64,000 nucleotides of DNA, taken from positions 50,438 to 114,437 of the forward strand of contig DAOSZN010000004.1 of the NCBI GenBank assembly GCA_035593725.1. Direction: 5' to 3'. Shown piece by piece: positions 17,165 to 26,508 of the stretch. Below the pieces are notes generated by a model, which did not search any database, had not been told where the DNA came from, and saw only the letters and a list, made by a program, of their open reading frames with translations. The position numbers were made by a program, and so were the translations under genes. This stretch comes from UBA4971 sp029551185. GTDB lineage: Bacteria > Bacillota > SHA-98 > UBA4971. Every line of letters starts with the position of its first letter. Within the stretch, counting starts at the first letter, position 1.

Positions 17165-17689
17165 GTATTGCAGCACATATCCTGCAGTCAATCCCACAAA
17201 GAACCCTGTGGCGACTCCGGTAATGAGCAAAGCAGGTAGATAGCTCAATATGGCAGGTGTTCCCAGGATGATGCATGCGACAGCAAGTTGCCCGATATTG
17301 TGAGCTACTGCCCCGAGTATGCTGATTCCGCTCAGTCCAAGGACATGCCGGAGTCGTCTCTCGGCAAGGGACATCACCAGTGTGGCCAGGACGCCGCCTA
17401 CAATGCTAAATGCGAAGCTGCTCAACCTTCCTGATAGCAATGAAGCCAGAAGCGTCCTAAGTGCAACTACGAGCAGCGCATCGCCCGGACCTGAGAGGAC
17501 AATGACAATCAGAGTTACGATGTTGGCAAGACCTAACTTAGCCCCGGGCACAGGTAGGGGCTGAGGAATCATGCCTTCAACAGTATGTAGGATGAGGGCC
17601 AGAGCTACAAGAAGCGCAATCCGCGTCATCCTTTGAGTTTTCCCTATCCCATCATTGTGACCTTCCAGTGTTTTCAACTCCCTCATCAC
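17057..17689 (-). CDS. Gx transporter family membrane protein
   Basis: An integral membrane protein of about 210 residues with five or six helices, matching the family once called heptaprenyl diphosphate synthase component I and now Gx transporters (ECF S-component-like). The conserved stretch PVPGAKLGLANIVTLI and the glycine-rich helix FAFSIVGGVLATLVM are visible. In Clostridia this gene usually follows a NusG-domain-II gene, as here, and is often linked to quinone, flavin or Rnf genes. The C-terminal 30 residues are polar and are encoded inside the convergent HD gene. The start is uncertain: GTG 17689, ATG 17686 or an internal ATG near the first helix. Confidence 0.78.
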   Translation of the reverse strand: MMRELKTLEGHNDGIGKTQRMTRIALLVALALILHTVEGMIPQPLPVPGAKLGLANIVTLIVIVLSGPGDALLVVALRTLLASLLSGRLSSFAFSIVGGVLATLVMSLAERRLRHVLGLSGISILGAVAHNIGQLAVACIILGTPAILSYLPALLITGVATGFFVGLTAGYVLQYLLPGESFACSRPKRSNSGRLADKLEAVYDKPERTP

Positions 17690-17712
17690 GTCGTTCAGCA
17701 GGTCTAAGATTC

Positions 17713-18153
17713 TTAGTATGTGACTGCGTCGAGACGGGATCCCGGGTCGCGACCGGTTCCGCTGCCTTCAATTCGCACTACGATTCTATTGGGTAAACAT
17801 ACTATGGCCTGTCCGGACCGGCTAATCCAACCGGATCTCACGCAAACCTTGTCCGGGCAAGTGGACTCTATTACCCTGACTCTACCGGTTTCCAGGAGTT
17901 CTAATGTAGCTTCGCTGCCTGCTCCTGCCGGAATCCTGACTATCAGTGAGCCTGAAATCTCGGAAAAGGGAATAATATGGGTCATCTTGCCATGAACCTC
18001 AACGACCACTGAGTGCCCGGTGTCGGAGAGCGGGTTTTCCCCCTGTCTTCCCGGAAGAGATGCTGCGAAAAGGACAATAGCAGCCAGCACTATCAAGCCG
18101 GCAAGTATGAGATCCGATAGCTTCAGAATTTCCTTGGTGATTGGTTTACGCAT
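17713..18153 (-). CDS. NusG domain II-containing membrane-anchored protein
   Basis: A single N-terminal membrane helix (LSDLILAGLIVLAAIVLFAASL) is followed by an extracytoplasmic NusG-domain-II module of about 100 residues. The family hallmark VRVIESTCPDKVCVRSGWISR and GQAIVCLPNRIVVRI is clear. Function is unknown; in Clostridia it occurs directly before the Gx transporter gene, and the 23-base spacing here repeats that. ATG at 18153 or GTG at 18165 may start it; neither has a strong ribosome site. Confidence 0.82.
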   Translation of the reverse strand: MRKPITKEILKLSDLILAGLIVLAAIVLFAASLPGRQGENPLSDTGHSVVVEVHGKMTHIIPFSEISGSLIVRIPAGAGSEATLELLETGRVRVIESTCPDKVCVRSGWISRSGQAIVCLPNRIVVRIEGSGTGRDPGSRLDAVTY

Positions 18154-18264
18154 GTCCAATGCCACACATTATGTTATGTTTCATATGTACATACATAATA
18201 TCTTATGGGGTCAATCTGCGCTATGGGGAAACAGGCTTGTTCGGAAGGGAAGCCATAAGCATCA

Positions 18265-18298
18265 GGCGCAGAACCTGCGAAATTATCGATTCTGCGCC
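18265..18298 (-). terminator. Hairpin downstream of the zinc-ribbon gene
   Basis: GGCGCAGAA (18265-18273) pairs with TTCTGCGCC (18290-18298). It lies 24 bases past the stop of the minus-strand zinc-ribbon gene; no long T run follows, so terminator function is only probable. Confidence 0.45.
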
Positions 18299-18322
18299 CG
18301 ATGGGGAAAAGGACCTGAGCCA

Positions 18323-18577
18323 TCAGCTACCGGTGGCACCCAGGCCATTGGTATCAGATGAGCCGTTAGCGTCCTTTTGGGCTTTTTGCTTGTATTCCTC
18401 ACTGCGATGGTCAGTAACGTAGAAACCCGATCCCTTAAAGATAATACCGACATTTTTGCTGATGAGCCGTCTGACAGGACTGCCGCACTTAGGACAGCGT
18501 GAGAGAGGCTCATCCGACATGCGTTGAAACTCCTCGAATTGACCGCATTTGTCACACATATACTCGTATGTTGGCAT
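18323..18577 (-). CDS. FmdB-family zinc ribbon protein
   Basis: A small protein of 84 residues starting MPTYEYMCDKCGQFEEFQRM, with a second cysteine pair in SRCPKCGSPVRRLIS. This is the FmdB/CxxC_CxxC_SSSS regulatory zinc-ribbon family. The C-terminal tail (YKQKAQKDANGSSDTNG) is polar and probably disordered. GAGGAGG lies about 12 bases upstream of the ATG. It stands alone behind its own promoter. Its biochemical role is unknown. Confidence 0.85.
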   Translation of the reverse strand: MPTYEYMCDKCGQFEEFQRMSDEPLSRCPKCGSPVRRLISKNVGIIFKGSGFYVTDHRSEEYKQKAQKDANGSSDTNGLGATGS

Positions 18578-18682
18578 GTCGCGATAATCCCTCCTCAATA
18601 AATGTGGCGCATTCAGGCGCCATATGCCATTCGCCCGTCCTACGCCACTTAGGTACATTTACAATTGCATATCTAATTATAT

Positions 18683-18711
18683 AATATATGCTTGTCCGGT
18701 TCCGCTGTCAA
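18683..18711 (-). promoter_or_regulatory. Promoter of the fmdB-like gene
   Basis: On the minus strand TTGACA (18711-18706), 17 bases, TATATT (18688-18683), about 105 bases before the start codon. Confidence 0.6.
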
Positions 18712-18852
18712 TATCAACGAACTGCCGGACGCAGGAATAATGCCTCACGCTGATAAGAGGCGATAATCCACTGTCGCTCGTTCAGGCGTTCGTCGAGGGG
18801 CGGTGTCGAGACCCTCTTTCTGGCGATATCACGAAAAACGCGGCCCGGAACC

Positions 18853-19515
18853 CTAGATTGAAAACGACATTTTCACTGCACAGAGACCGTCCATAATGAT
18901 TTCCACAACCCATATGCCCGGAAGAGCACAGGGAGGCGGTACAGCCCACCCGGGAGTCCGGTGTAAGGGAAGGCTTGATGCAGTTGTCAGCAGCGAGCCT
19001 GGTTCCGGTCTGAGTTGAGGCAGCTCCTCCTCGTGGTAGAGGATCCCATCCGGTCTATACCACCTTATAGTCTGATAATGGCATGAGTCATCTTGAATGT
19101 TCCACATAACCCAAGCGATAACTTGGACATCTTCTGATGAGTAGTTCCATCTTGCCGTTACAGGCGTCCCACGCATGTCTAAGGCCGGACAGAGGACCGC
19201 CTCGATTACGGAGGGGCTGTAAACGCGGGAATATGGGACGAGTCCGATTTTGGGGATATCACGTGACCCAAGTGTAAGTATTGTTTCAATGGAATGATGG
19301 TTAGGCGAACCTATAATTATATCGTAATCACCGGGTGGGATATTCATTTTTTCAAGTGCAGCGAGACTGTAAGTCTTGCCTTCAAAGACAATGAAAGCGT
19401 CATCCACGGCCTCACCGGACCAGGAATCGATGAACGGATTTTCGCAGCCGGCTACCAGGAGCCCCACGACGATTATGGAAAGAAGTGCGATAAGACGCTT
19501 AAGTGTCGCATTCAT
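18853..19515 (-). CDS. Putative lipoprotein of unknown function
   Basis: The N-terminus LKRLIALLSIIVVGLLVAGC is a lipoprotein signal with lipobox VAGC, so the mature protein would be attached at Cys24 to the outer face of the membrane. The rest (about 195 residues) is beta-rich with several tryptophans (VIAWVMWNIQDDSCHYQTIRW) and no recognised domain. Near residue 65 GDYDIIIGSPNHHS resembles short PEGA-like extracellular repeats, but only weakly. It is monocistronic. Confidence 0.7.
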   Translation of the reverse strand: MNATLKRLIALLSIIVVGLLVAGCENPFIDSWSGEAVDDAFIVFEGKTYSLAALEKMNIPPGDYDIIIGSPNHHSIETILTLGSRDIPKIGLVPYSRVYSPSVIEAVLCPALDMRGTPVTARWNYSSEDVQVIAWVMWNIQDDSCHYQTIRWYRPDGILYHEEELPQLRPEPGSLLTTASSLPLHRTPGWAVPPPCALPGIWVVEIIMDGLCAVKMSFSI

Positions 19516-19877
19516 GGGAAGTTATCTCCTTTCAAAAACGACAATCTGAGGGCATTAAAAACCCGTCACATGGCGTGTTGCAGTATGTCATAGCATGATA
19601 AGAGCATATCAGAGCATACCGGAGGGTATTGAAATTAGCGTCAATATATGAGACAATACCCGCTATAAGCAAATACTAACATTATCGACACACTAAGGCA
19701 AGGCTTGAAATGAAGGCCTACCGGACACGAAAGACAGAAATGAGTAAGATAGTAATTGGCGGGAAGGAATTCATGTAAACTTGCCGAATGTAAAAGTTGC
19801 AATTGAATGAAAGTGATGTATTATCAAAATTCATTAGTAGACAGTCGATAATGTAGAAGAATCAGGAGGTTGAGATT
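19516..19877 (+). other. Intergenic region with TRAP-TAXI promoter
   Basis: This divergent region holds the promoter of the transporter operon: TTGCAA (19797-19802), 16 bases, TATTAT (19819-19824). The binding-protein gene starts 50 bases further on behind AGGAGG. Nothing else is recognised here. Confidence 0.5.
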
Positions 19878-20837
19878 ATGAGAAGACTTCTACTGTTAGG
19901 TGCTGTTGTGTGTCTTGTCCTTGTTATGGCTGTTCCTTCACTGGCTGCCACCGCCCAACTGGTCATGGCGACAGGTGGCACCGCAGGCACTTACTATCCC
20001 CTGGGTGGGGCAATGTCCCAGATTATCAATTCAAGGGTAAAAGACGTCAATGTCAGTGTCCAGAGTACCGGGGCTTCTGTGGCGAATATCAGGATGATCC
20101 AGAACGGAGAAGTCGACCTGGCGCTGGTCCAGACTGATATCGCGGATTATGCGTGGAACGGGACTGAAATGTTCAAAGACGACGGGAAGTTGCAGAACTT
20201 TTCGGTTATAGCGTCCTTATATCCTGAGTTGATCCAAGTGGTGGTGCGGGCGGAATCCGGTATTGAGTCCATCGCTGACCTGAAGGGGAAGAAGGTTTCG
20301 GTAGGCGCTCCCGGTAGCGGGACTGAAGCTAACGCAAGGCAGATCCTGGAGATTTACGGTCTTACATATAAGGATCTGGCCCAGGTACAGTATTTGAGCT
20401 TTTCAGAGTCCGCTGAAGCTTTCAAGGACAAACACATTGATGCGTTTTTTGTTACTGCAGGCATACCTAATGCAGGCATACAGGATACAGCTACGATGCA
20501 TAAGATACAGATCCTCGCCGTTCCTGATGACATGTATAAGAACCTACACAACAAGTACGGGTTTTATGGCCAAGCCCTAATTCCGGCAGGGTGCTACATT
20601 AACCAGACTGAGCCTGTCCGGACTGTCGCTGTACAGGCTGTGCTTATCGCACGACGGGACCTGGATGCAGATGTTGTATATGAGATGACTGCAGCCTTAT
20701 TCGAAAACCTTCCTGAACTTGCCACAGCTCATGCCAAAGGGAAAGAGGTAAGCCTCGAAGGAGCGCTGACCGGAGTCAGCACACCTCTGCACCCCGGCGC
20801 TGAAAAGTACTTTAAAGAGAAGGGTATTGTAAAGTAA
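19878..20837 (+). CDS. TAXI-family TRAP transporter substrate-binding protein
   Basis: A secreted binding protein of 319 residues. Residues 1-23 form a signal peptide ending in SLAA. The mature N-terminus has MATGGTAGTYYPLGGAMSQI, the TAXI family signature, and GAPGSGTEANARQIL is the second conserved block. It would deliver an organic acid, possibly a dicarboxylate or glutamate, to the fused permease encoded two genes downstream. The start lies behind AGGAGG. A strong hairpin follows the gene. Confidence 0.93.
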   Translation: MRRLLLLGAVVCLVLVMAVPSLAATAQLVMATGGTAGTYYPLGGAMSQIINSRVKDVNVSVQSTGASVANIRMIQNGEVDLALVQTDIADYAWNGTEMFKDDGKLQNFSVIASLYPELIQVVVRAESGIESIADLKGKKVSVGAPGSGTEANARQILEIYGLTYKDLAQVQYLSFSESAEAFKDKHIDAFFVTAGIPNAGIQDTATMHKIQILAVPDDMYKNLHNKYGFYGQALIPAGCYINQTEPVRTVAVQAVLIARRDLDADVVYEMTAALFENLPELATAHAKGKEVSLEGALTGVSTPLHPGAEKYFKEKGIVK

Positions 20838-20906
20838 CGGCGAATAGCGGTGAACATATAACGCCTGGGCCTATTCAGGAATCAAGAGGAGGCCGCGCTT
20901 ATCAGT

Positions 20907-20941
20907 CGGGCGTGCTCAATTAGAATGTCAAGGCACGCCCG
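20907..20941 (+). other. Hairpin after the TAXI binding-protein gene
   Basis: CGGGCGTGC (20907-20915) pairs with GCACGCCCG (20933-20941). No T run follows. It probably stabilises the binding-protein transcript or partly stops transcription into the permease genes. Confidence 0.5.
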
Positions 20942-20968
20942 GCTGTTGGAACGAGCGCCACATCTGTC

Positions 20969-21493
20969 ATGAGGACTCAAAACTTCGGAATTGCCGTACT
21001 TATTGTAGCAGCTGTTTTATTGATTCCCATCTTTTCCCCGTGCCTGGCCCTTCAAGTAGAGGAAATGCGTTCCGGAGTCAAACTGTATCAGGCGCCGGTG
21101 AAAGAGGGGGATGAATTCGTTATAGAGTTTGTCCACTCTGTTGAAAGGACACCTGTTAAAGAAATCTTTAAAATTGAGCAAGATTACAATATATACCTTG
21201 TTGGGACAGAATATGAATCCTTTGGGGCCGGATTGCCTACTATGCCTTGCGAAGGGGAGGAGTCGGTCCTTGAAGGCGGAAAAATCCGTATCACCGGGAT
21301 ACGCCGAAAACTTGAACCGTTTCTGGTTGCTGTGAGCCATGTCCCCGGCCATGTCCTTACTGTGGGAGGAGAAGAAGTAGTATTGGCAAGCCTTGCTGAG
21401 CCTGGGACCGGCCTTCGGATAAGAGTGGTCCGTGAGCCTGCTGTGGTACGTTTTCTAGGGAGGAGATATGAGTGGATGAGAAGACAGAGCTGA
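20969..21493 (+). CDS. DUF1850 domain protein of the TRAP-TAXI operon
   Basis: 174 residues with an N-terminal signal or membrane segment (GIAVLIVAAVLLIPIFSPCLA) and a DUF1850 domain, recognised by FVIEFVHSVERTPVKEIF and the following YESFGAGLPTMP. DUF1850 genes commonly sit between TAXI binding proteins and fused TRAP permeases, as here, but their role in transport is unknown. The end overlaps the permease start by 22 bases, implying translational coupling. Confidence 0.85.
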   Translation: MRTQNFGIAVLIVAAVLLIPIFSPCLALQVEEMRSGVKLYQAPVKEGDEFVIEFVHSVERTPVKEIFKIEQDYNIYLVGTEYESFGAGLPTMPCEGEESVLEGGKIRITGIRRKLEPFLVAVSHVPGHVLTVGGEEVVLASLAEPGTGLRIRVVREPAVVRFLGRRYEWMRRQS

Positions 21494-23463
21494 AGAACAC
21501 CACAGACGCAGAGGTAGACGCCTATGAAACCGTAAGTGACAAGGAAATTGAAGAGATTCTCATGAAGTATGACAGGGAGTCAGCTTATCGAAGAATCCCG
21601 GGTGTTTTTTCTGTAGTCGTCTCCGTAATCGCAATCGCGTTTTCACTGTTCCAGTTGTATACTGCGGCTTTCGGTGTGCTTCCTGCGCAGATGCAAAGAG
21701 CGGTTCATCTGGGTTTTGGGGTGGCGTTAACATATCTCCTTTATCCGGCTACACGAAAAGGAGCGCATAAACTTGCATGGTACGATGTTGCCTTAGCCAT
21801 TCTGGGCGTTCTTGTCATGAGTTATCCTGTATGGAATTTTCATTCCCTTCTTATTCGGGCAGGGGCTTACACCAAACTGGACATAGTAATCGGGGCTATC
21901 GGAATTCTGATAGTGCTGGAGGCTACGAGGAGAGTTGTCGGCATTCCCATCCTTATAGTGGTTACAGTTGCTTTGGCTTATTGCTACTTCGGACGGTATA
22001 TACCCGGATTCTTTCAGCACAGGGGCGCTTCTTTGCAAAGACTTGTAAGTCACATGTTTTACACTACAGAAGGGATATTCGGCATTCCTCTGGGAGTGTC
22101 ATCTGTATTCATATTTCTTTTCATACTGTTTGGGGCATTTCTTGAAAAGACAGGGATTGGTCAGTTTTTTATTGATATTTCCAATTCCATCGCAGGGCAT
22201 GCAGCAGGCGGACCTGCGAAGGTTGCTGTTATCACCAGCGCGTTCGAAGGAACCGTTTCAGGAAGCTCAGTTGCGAACACAGTGGGATCGGGAAGCTTTA
22301 CCATTCCCATGATGAAGAGATTGGGCTATAGACCTGAGTTCGCAGGCGCCGTAGAGGCAGCAGCTTCAACCGGTGGGCAGATAATGCCTCCTATCATGGG
22401 CGCTGCCGCATTCTTGATGGCTGAATTCATCGGGGTTCCCTATCTTCAGATAGTGAAATCCGCTATTATCCCGGCGCTTCTTTATTTTACCGGCGTCTTT
22501 ATTGTAGTTCATCTTGAAGCTAAGAAAACAGGTCTAAAAGGGCTGGAGCGCGATGAACTGCCCAGGTTTTGGAGTATTATGCGTGAGCGAGGCCAGCTCT
22601 TTCTCCCGCTTGTGATTATTGTGTATTTGCTTGTTACAGGCAGCACTCCGATGAAGGCTGCTCTCTGGGGGCTTGTCGTCGCGGTTCTCTCCAGCTTCTT
22701 GTCGCCTGCTACCAGAATGAAGCGGGGTGATATTATATCCGCTCTGGAACAGGGGGCTCGAAATTCTCTGGGAGTTGTAATTGCTTGTGCAGCTGCAGGC
22801 ATAATAGTCGGAACCGTGACCCTGACCGGGCTTGGGCTTAAGCTTGCCAACGGCCTGATAGAACTTGCCCATGGCCAGCTCCTGCCTACTTTGATGTTTA
22901 CTATGTTGACTTCGCTTGTTCTCGGAATGGGAGCACCTACTACAGCCAACTATGTCATCACATCAACAATAGCTGCTCCTGCGCTATTGAAGCTAGGGGT
23001 TCCTGCTATCGCTGCTCACATGTTCGCATTCTATTTCGGGATAGTTGCCGACCTAACGCCTCCTGTAGCTCTTGCAGCCATGGCAGGCGCAGGTATAGCA
23101 AAGGCAAACCCCTTAAAGACTGCAGTTGAATCAACAAAGCTTGCGATTGCCGCGTTCTTGGTGCCATATTTCTTTGTGTATTCGCCTTCGCTCCTGCTTC
23201 TTGGGAATGCGTCCTGGTTATACACAATCAGAGTCGTAGCAGGCGCGCTTTTAGGAATGCTGGGCCTTGGCGCATGTGTGGAAGCCTGGTTGATTACAAA
23301 CACCAAAGGCATTGAACGGCTTCTTCTTTTGGTAGGCGGTCTGTCTCTTATTCACCCCAGCTTGACTACGGATATTGTGGGAATCGTATGTATCGGTGCA
23401 GTGTACTTCATGCAGAAAGTACGCATGGCGCGAAAAAGCGCTCCAACGATTGCTTCTCCTTAG
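21472..23463 (+). CDS. TRAP transporter fused permease (DctQ-DctM type)
   Basis: 663 residues with many membrane helices: four DctQ-like helices in the first 180 residues are fused to a DctM-like permease. Family motifs are present, such as AFEGTVSGSSVANTVGSG and AASTGGQIMPPIMGAAAF near residues 260-315, and LGMGAPTTANYVI in the second half. It imports an organic acid using a Na+ or H+ gradient together with the TAXI protein. GTG start at 21472 behind AGGGAGGAG. It probably feeds the downstream C4/C5-acid pathway. Confidence 0.93.
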   Translation: MDEKTELKNTTDAEVDAYETVSDKEIEEILMKYDRESAYRRIPGVFSVVVSVIAIAFSLFQLYTAAFGVLPAQMQRAVHLGFGVALTYLLYPATRKGAHKLAWYDVALAILGVLVMSYPVWNFHSLLIRAGAYTKLDIVIGAIGILIVLEATRRVVGIPILIVVTVALAYCYFGRYIPGFFQHRGASLQRLVSHMFYTTEGIFGIPLGVSSVFIFLFILFGAFLEKTGIGQFFIDISNSIAGHAAGGPAKVAVITSAFEGTVSGSSVANTVGSGSFTIPMMKRLGYRPEFAGAVEAAASTGGQIMPPIMGAAAFLMAEFIGVPYLQIVKSAIIPALLYFTGVFIVVHLEAKKTGLKGLERDELPRFWSIMRERGQLFLPLVIIVYLLVTGSTPMKAALWGLVVAVLSSFLSPATRMKRGDIISALEQGARNSLGVVIACAAAGIIVGTVTLTGLGLKLANGLIELAHGQLLPTLMFTMLTSLVLGMGAPTTANYVITSTIAAPALLKLGVPAIAAHMFAFYFGIVADLTPPVALAAMAGAGIAKANPLKTAVESTKLAIAAFLVPYFFVYSPSLLLLGNASWLYTIRVVAGALLGMLGLGACVEAWLITNTKGIERLLLLVGGLSLIHPSLTTDIVGIVCIGAVYFMQKVRMARKSAPTIASP

Positions 23464-23755
23464 CGCAAAAGGCATGAAGCTACGTTGAAGGAATTGACAG
23501 GGTTTTGTCGAAGAGCTTTGTGGCGCATTCACTGATGGTATTCCTACAGTTAAGTGAGGGCTGTCAGTTTCCATGAAGTTCAACTTATATAACCTCAAAT
23601 CTCACATTCTTGATTCAGTCTGGCTACGGGTGATGCATGTAATTTCCAGAACACCTCGTGGTCAGGCTGTTATTTTGTTAAGAACGAATGATGGTAGTAT
23701 TACGGGCTAAAGTCGCCAGGGAGTACTCTGCTGCGATGAAAAGGAGGATGATACG
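23464..23755 (+). promoter_or_regulatory. Promoter region of the malic enzyme/Hdr/Kor/Suc cluster
   Basis: No gene is seen in these 290 bases. TTGTTA (23675-23680), 17 bases, TATTAC (23698-23703) is a plausible promoter about 50 bases before the malic enzyme start, which has AAAAGGAGGATG upstream. Confidence 0.5.
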
Positions 23756-25093
23756 GTGATTTCAAAGGAAGAACTATTGGCTAAAGCCAAGAAGCCTAGT
23801 GAAGACGCGATCCGACTCCACCGTTTCTACCGAGGGAAAACAGAGACAGCTCTGAGATGTTGTGTGCGAGACTTTCAGGATTTTGCAATTTGGTATACTC
23901 CCGGAGTCGCTGCGGTCTGCAAAGAGATTGCCGCTGATCCGGAACTTGCCTACACTTACACAAATAAGTGGAACACAGTCGCTATAGTATCCGACGGAAC
24001 AAGGGTGCTTGGATTAGGAGACATAGGACCAAAGGGCGCAATGCCTGTCATGGAAGGCAAGGCTTTGCTCTTTAAGTTCCTAGGTGGGGTAGACGCTGTT
24101 CCTGTTTGCGTTGGCACGAAAAACCTGGAGGAAATCATCTCGTTCGTAAAATGGCTTCAACCGTCTTTCGGTGGGGTCAACCTGGAAGACATTGAGCAGC
24201 CCAAATGCTTCGAACTGCTCAACAGGCTCAGGGCGGAGATGGAGATTCCCGTTTGGCACGATGACCAACAGGGGACAGCTGCAGTAACTGTGGCAGGCCT
24301 CGTGAACGCTTTGAAAGTTGTAGGTAAAGAGATAGATAAGGTGAATATCACCATGGTCGGAGCAGGGGCGGCTAATGTGCGCACTGCTTGGATGATAATG
24401 GCAGCAGGCGCGGATCCGGAGAAGATTGTGATGTGTGACAGCAAGGGAACTCTTCATAAAGGCCGCACCGAACTGAAAGCGACTCACAAAGAAAAGTGGG
24501 AGCTGGCTGAACGCACTAACGGGAGAAACATCGTAGGCCAAGTTCCAGATGCAATGAAAGGCGCAGATGTGGTAATTGCCCTGTCGAAGCCCGGTCCTGA
24601 CACAATTCATCCGGATTGGGTCCGAGGTATGGCAGAAGACGCTATCGTCTTTATCTGTGCAAATCCGGTTCCTGAGATGTGGCCTTGGGACGCGAAAGAG
24701 GCAGGGGCTGCTATTGTAGCTACAGGAAGGTCTGACTTCCCGAACCAGGTCAACAACTCGCTGGGATTCCCTGCAATATTCAGAGGGGTTCTTGACGTTC
24801 GCGCAAGAACGATAACAGATGAGATGTGCATTGCAGCTGCCTTCGAATTAGCCAAGTGCGCTGAGGACATAGGGCTTACCCCTGACTACATTATTCCCAC
24901 CATGGAAGAGTGGGAGGTTTACCCGAGACAGGCTGCAGCAGTGGGCACAAAGGCAATAGAACAAGGCGTCGCCAGGGTTAACCTGTCATGGGATGAACTG
25001 TATAAAAACGCTGAAGTGACCATCAGGCGCGCGAGGAAGATGACAACCCTTCTCATGGAGGAAAGGATCATACCTGAGGCGCCTGAGGAATAA
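23756..25093 (+). CDS. Malic enzyme, NAD(P)-dependent
   Basis: Catalyses malate oxidative decarboxylation to pyruvate and CO2, or the reverse. The N-terminal domain has the tyrosine-containing YTPGVAAVC and VSDGTRVLGLGDIGPKG blocks; HDDQQGTAAVT supplies catalytic aspartates; TMVGAGAANVRTAWMI is the nucleotide-binding loop. At 445 residues it is the usual size of the bacterial short form, with no phosphotransacetylase fusion. GTG start. It heads the Hdr-fumarate-2-oxoglutarate cluster and follows an organic-acid transporter, so it probably links pyruvate with the C4 acids. Confidence 0.93.
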   Translation: MISKEELLAKAKKPSEDAIRLHRFYRGKTETALRCCVRDFQDFAIWYTPGVAAVCKEIAADPELAYTYTNKWNTVAIVSDGTRVLGLGDIGPKGAMPVMEGKALLFKFLGGVDAVPVCVGTKNLEEIISFVKWLQPSFGGVNLEDIEQPKCFELLNRLRAEMEIPVWHDDQQGTAAVTVAGLVNALKVVGKEIDKVNITMVGAGAANVRTAWMIMAAGADPEKIVMCDSKGTLHKGRTELKATHKEKWELAERTNGRNIVGQVPDAMKGADVVIALSKPGPDTIHPDWVRGMAEDAIVFICANPVPEMWPWDAKEAGAAIVATGRSDFPNQVNNSLGFPAIFRGVLDVRARTITDEMCIAAAFELAKCAEDIGLTPDYIIPTMEEWEVYPRQAAAVGTKAIEQGVARVNLSWDELYKNAEVTIRRARKMTTLLMEERIIPEAPEE

Positions 25094-25150
25094 TCTGTCC
25101 TTGTGGGCTCGACCTGAGAAGTAGGTAAAGAAGCAGAGGAGCGATGGGGT

Positions 25151-25549
25151 TTGAAGCTGTCAAGAGAGGTAATCGCTACCGAAGATAAGCGCAAGCTCCA
25201 GGATATCAGTGGGGAAGATGTTCTATCGTGTTACCAGTGCGGTAAGTGTTCTGCAGGATGCGCTATGACCCAAGGGATGGATCTCCTTCCCCACCAGGTC
25301 ATAAGGCTCTTGCAGCTAGGGCAGGTAGAAGAGGCGCTGCATTCAAGAACCATCTGGGTGTGCGCGTCTTGCCTGGCCTGTAGCGCTCGTTGTCCGAGAG
25401 GTATGAGTCTCCCGAACGTGATGGAAGCCTTAAGATCCACATTCCTCCGTCCGGGGGATAGGTGCCTGAACCCTGCTGACATTCCTTACGAACTTTTGGA
25501 AATAGTCCCGGAACAGGCTTTGGTCGCAGCATTTCGAAAGTATACATAA
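25151..25549 (+). CDS. hdrC: Heterodisulfide reductase subunit C-like iron-sulfur protein
   Basis: 132 residues with the two [4Fe-4S] motifs of HdrC: CYQCGKCSAGCAM near residue 26 and CASCLACSARCP near residue 74. HdrC passes electrons from HdrA to HdrB. Start is TTG at 25151 with GAGGAG about 10 bases upstream. It opens an hdrC-hdrB-hdrA series, the order known from bacterial and archaeal Hdr complexes. Confidence 0.9.
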   Translation: MKLSREVIATEDKRKLQDISGEDVLSCYQCGKCSAGCAMTQGMDLLPHQVIRLLQLGQVEEALHSRTIWVCASCLACSARCPRGMSLPNVMEALRSTFLRPGDRCLNPADIPYELLEIVPEQALVAAFRKYT

Positions 25550-25626
25550 CGCAGCAACCTTGTGATGATTCCATCACTTAGAAAGCCGCTATGTGATCAC
25601 TGCGGCAATCTGGAAGGTGAACTCCT

Positions 25627-26508
25627 GTGGTTTACTCGTACTTTCCCGGTTGTACACTTCGGGCTAAGGCGAAAGGGTTTGATTCGTCAGCCCTGGCTTC
25701 TTGTAAGGCTTTAGGTGTGTGCTTGGAGGAACTCGAAGAGTGGCAGTGCTGCGGTGCCACCTTTCCCCTCCAGATTGATAATTCCTTCCCACTGGTATCC
25801 CCTGCTCGCACCCTGGCTTCGGCCAAGAAGACCGGGCGCAAGCTTGTTACTCTTTGTTCAGCTTGCTATAACGTGCTCAAACGGACAAACCATGTGTTAC
25901 GTGAAGACATTGATAAGCGCGAGAAGGTATTTTCTTTCATTGAAGAGGACTATTCTGGAGAAGTAGAGGTTCTGCACCTTCTTGAGATCCTAAGAGATGA
26001 GATAGGGTTCAGGTCTTTGAATGCGAAGATCTCTTCGTCTTTTCAAGGCCTTCCTGTTGCAGCGTACTATGGATGTCTCTTGCTTCGTCCCCCTGAAGAA
26101 GTGGGAATCGATGATCCTGAGGCACCCAGAGTGTTGGAGGATTTTCTCTTAGCTCTCGGATGCCGTCCGGTTGACTATCCTTATAAGACAGAATGTTGTG
26201 GAAGTTACGTAGTGCTTCAGCCCGGAGGGCTTACAGTAAGCCCAAGCAGGCTTATTGTGGAATCAGCGAAATCCGGAGGCGCTAAGGCAATTGTGACAAG
26301 CTGTCCCTTATGCCGGTTCAACTTGGATTATGCGCAATCCGGTGCCTTAGAGAGAGGGGAAAACACGATTCCTGTTATGTATTTCACAGAGGTCTTGGCT
26401 ATTGCTCTCGGGCTTGGTGAGGGGGTCTTGCAATTTGACGGACACCTGGTTCCCCCAGGACTGATATTTCAGTCTCTCGGGGTAGGGGGATATGGAGGCT
26501 TGACATGA
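25627..26508 (+). CDS. hdrB: Heterodisulfide reductase subunit B-like protein (two CCG domains)
   Basis: 293 residues with two cysteine-rich CCG domains. Domain 1: YFPGCTLR, EWQCCGATFP and LCSACYN. Domain 2: YYGCLLLRP, KTECCGSY and SCPLCRFN. All cysteines expected for the two non-cubane [4Fe-4S] clusters are present, so disulfide or similar redox chemistry is possible. The natural substrate in bacteria is generally not CoM-CoB heterodisulfide and is unknown. GTG start behind GGAAGGTGA. The stop overlaps the next ATG by 4 bases. Confidence 0.92.
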   Translation: MVYSYFPGCTLRAKAKGFDSSALASCKALGVCLEELEEWQCCGATFPLQIDNSFPLVSPARTLASAKKTGRKLVTLCSACYNVLKRTNHVLREDIDKREKVFSFIEEDYSGEVEVLHLLEILRDEIGFRSLNAKISSSFQGLPVAAYYGCLLLRPPEEVGIDDPEAPRVLEDFLLALGCRPVDYPYKTECCGSYVVLQPGGLTVSPSRLIVESAKSGGAKAIVTSCPLCRFNLDYAQSGALERGENTIPVMYFTEVLAIALGLGEGVLQFDGHLVPPGLIFQSLGVGGYGGLT

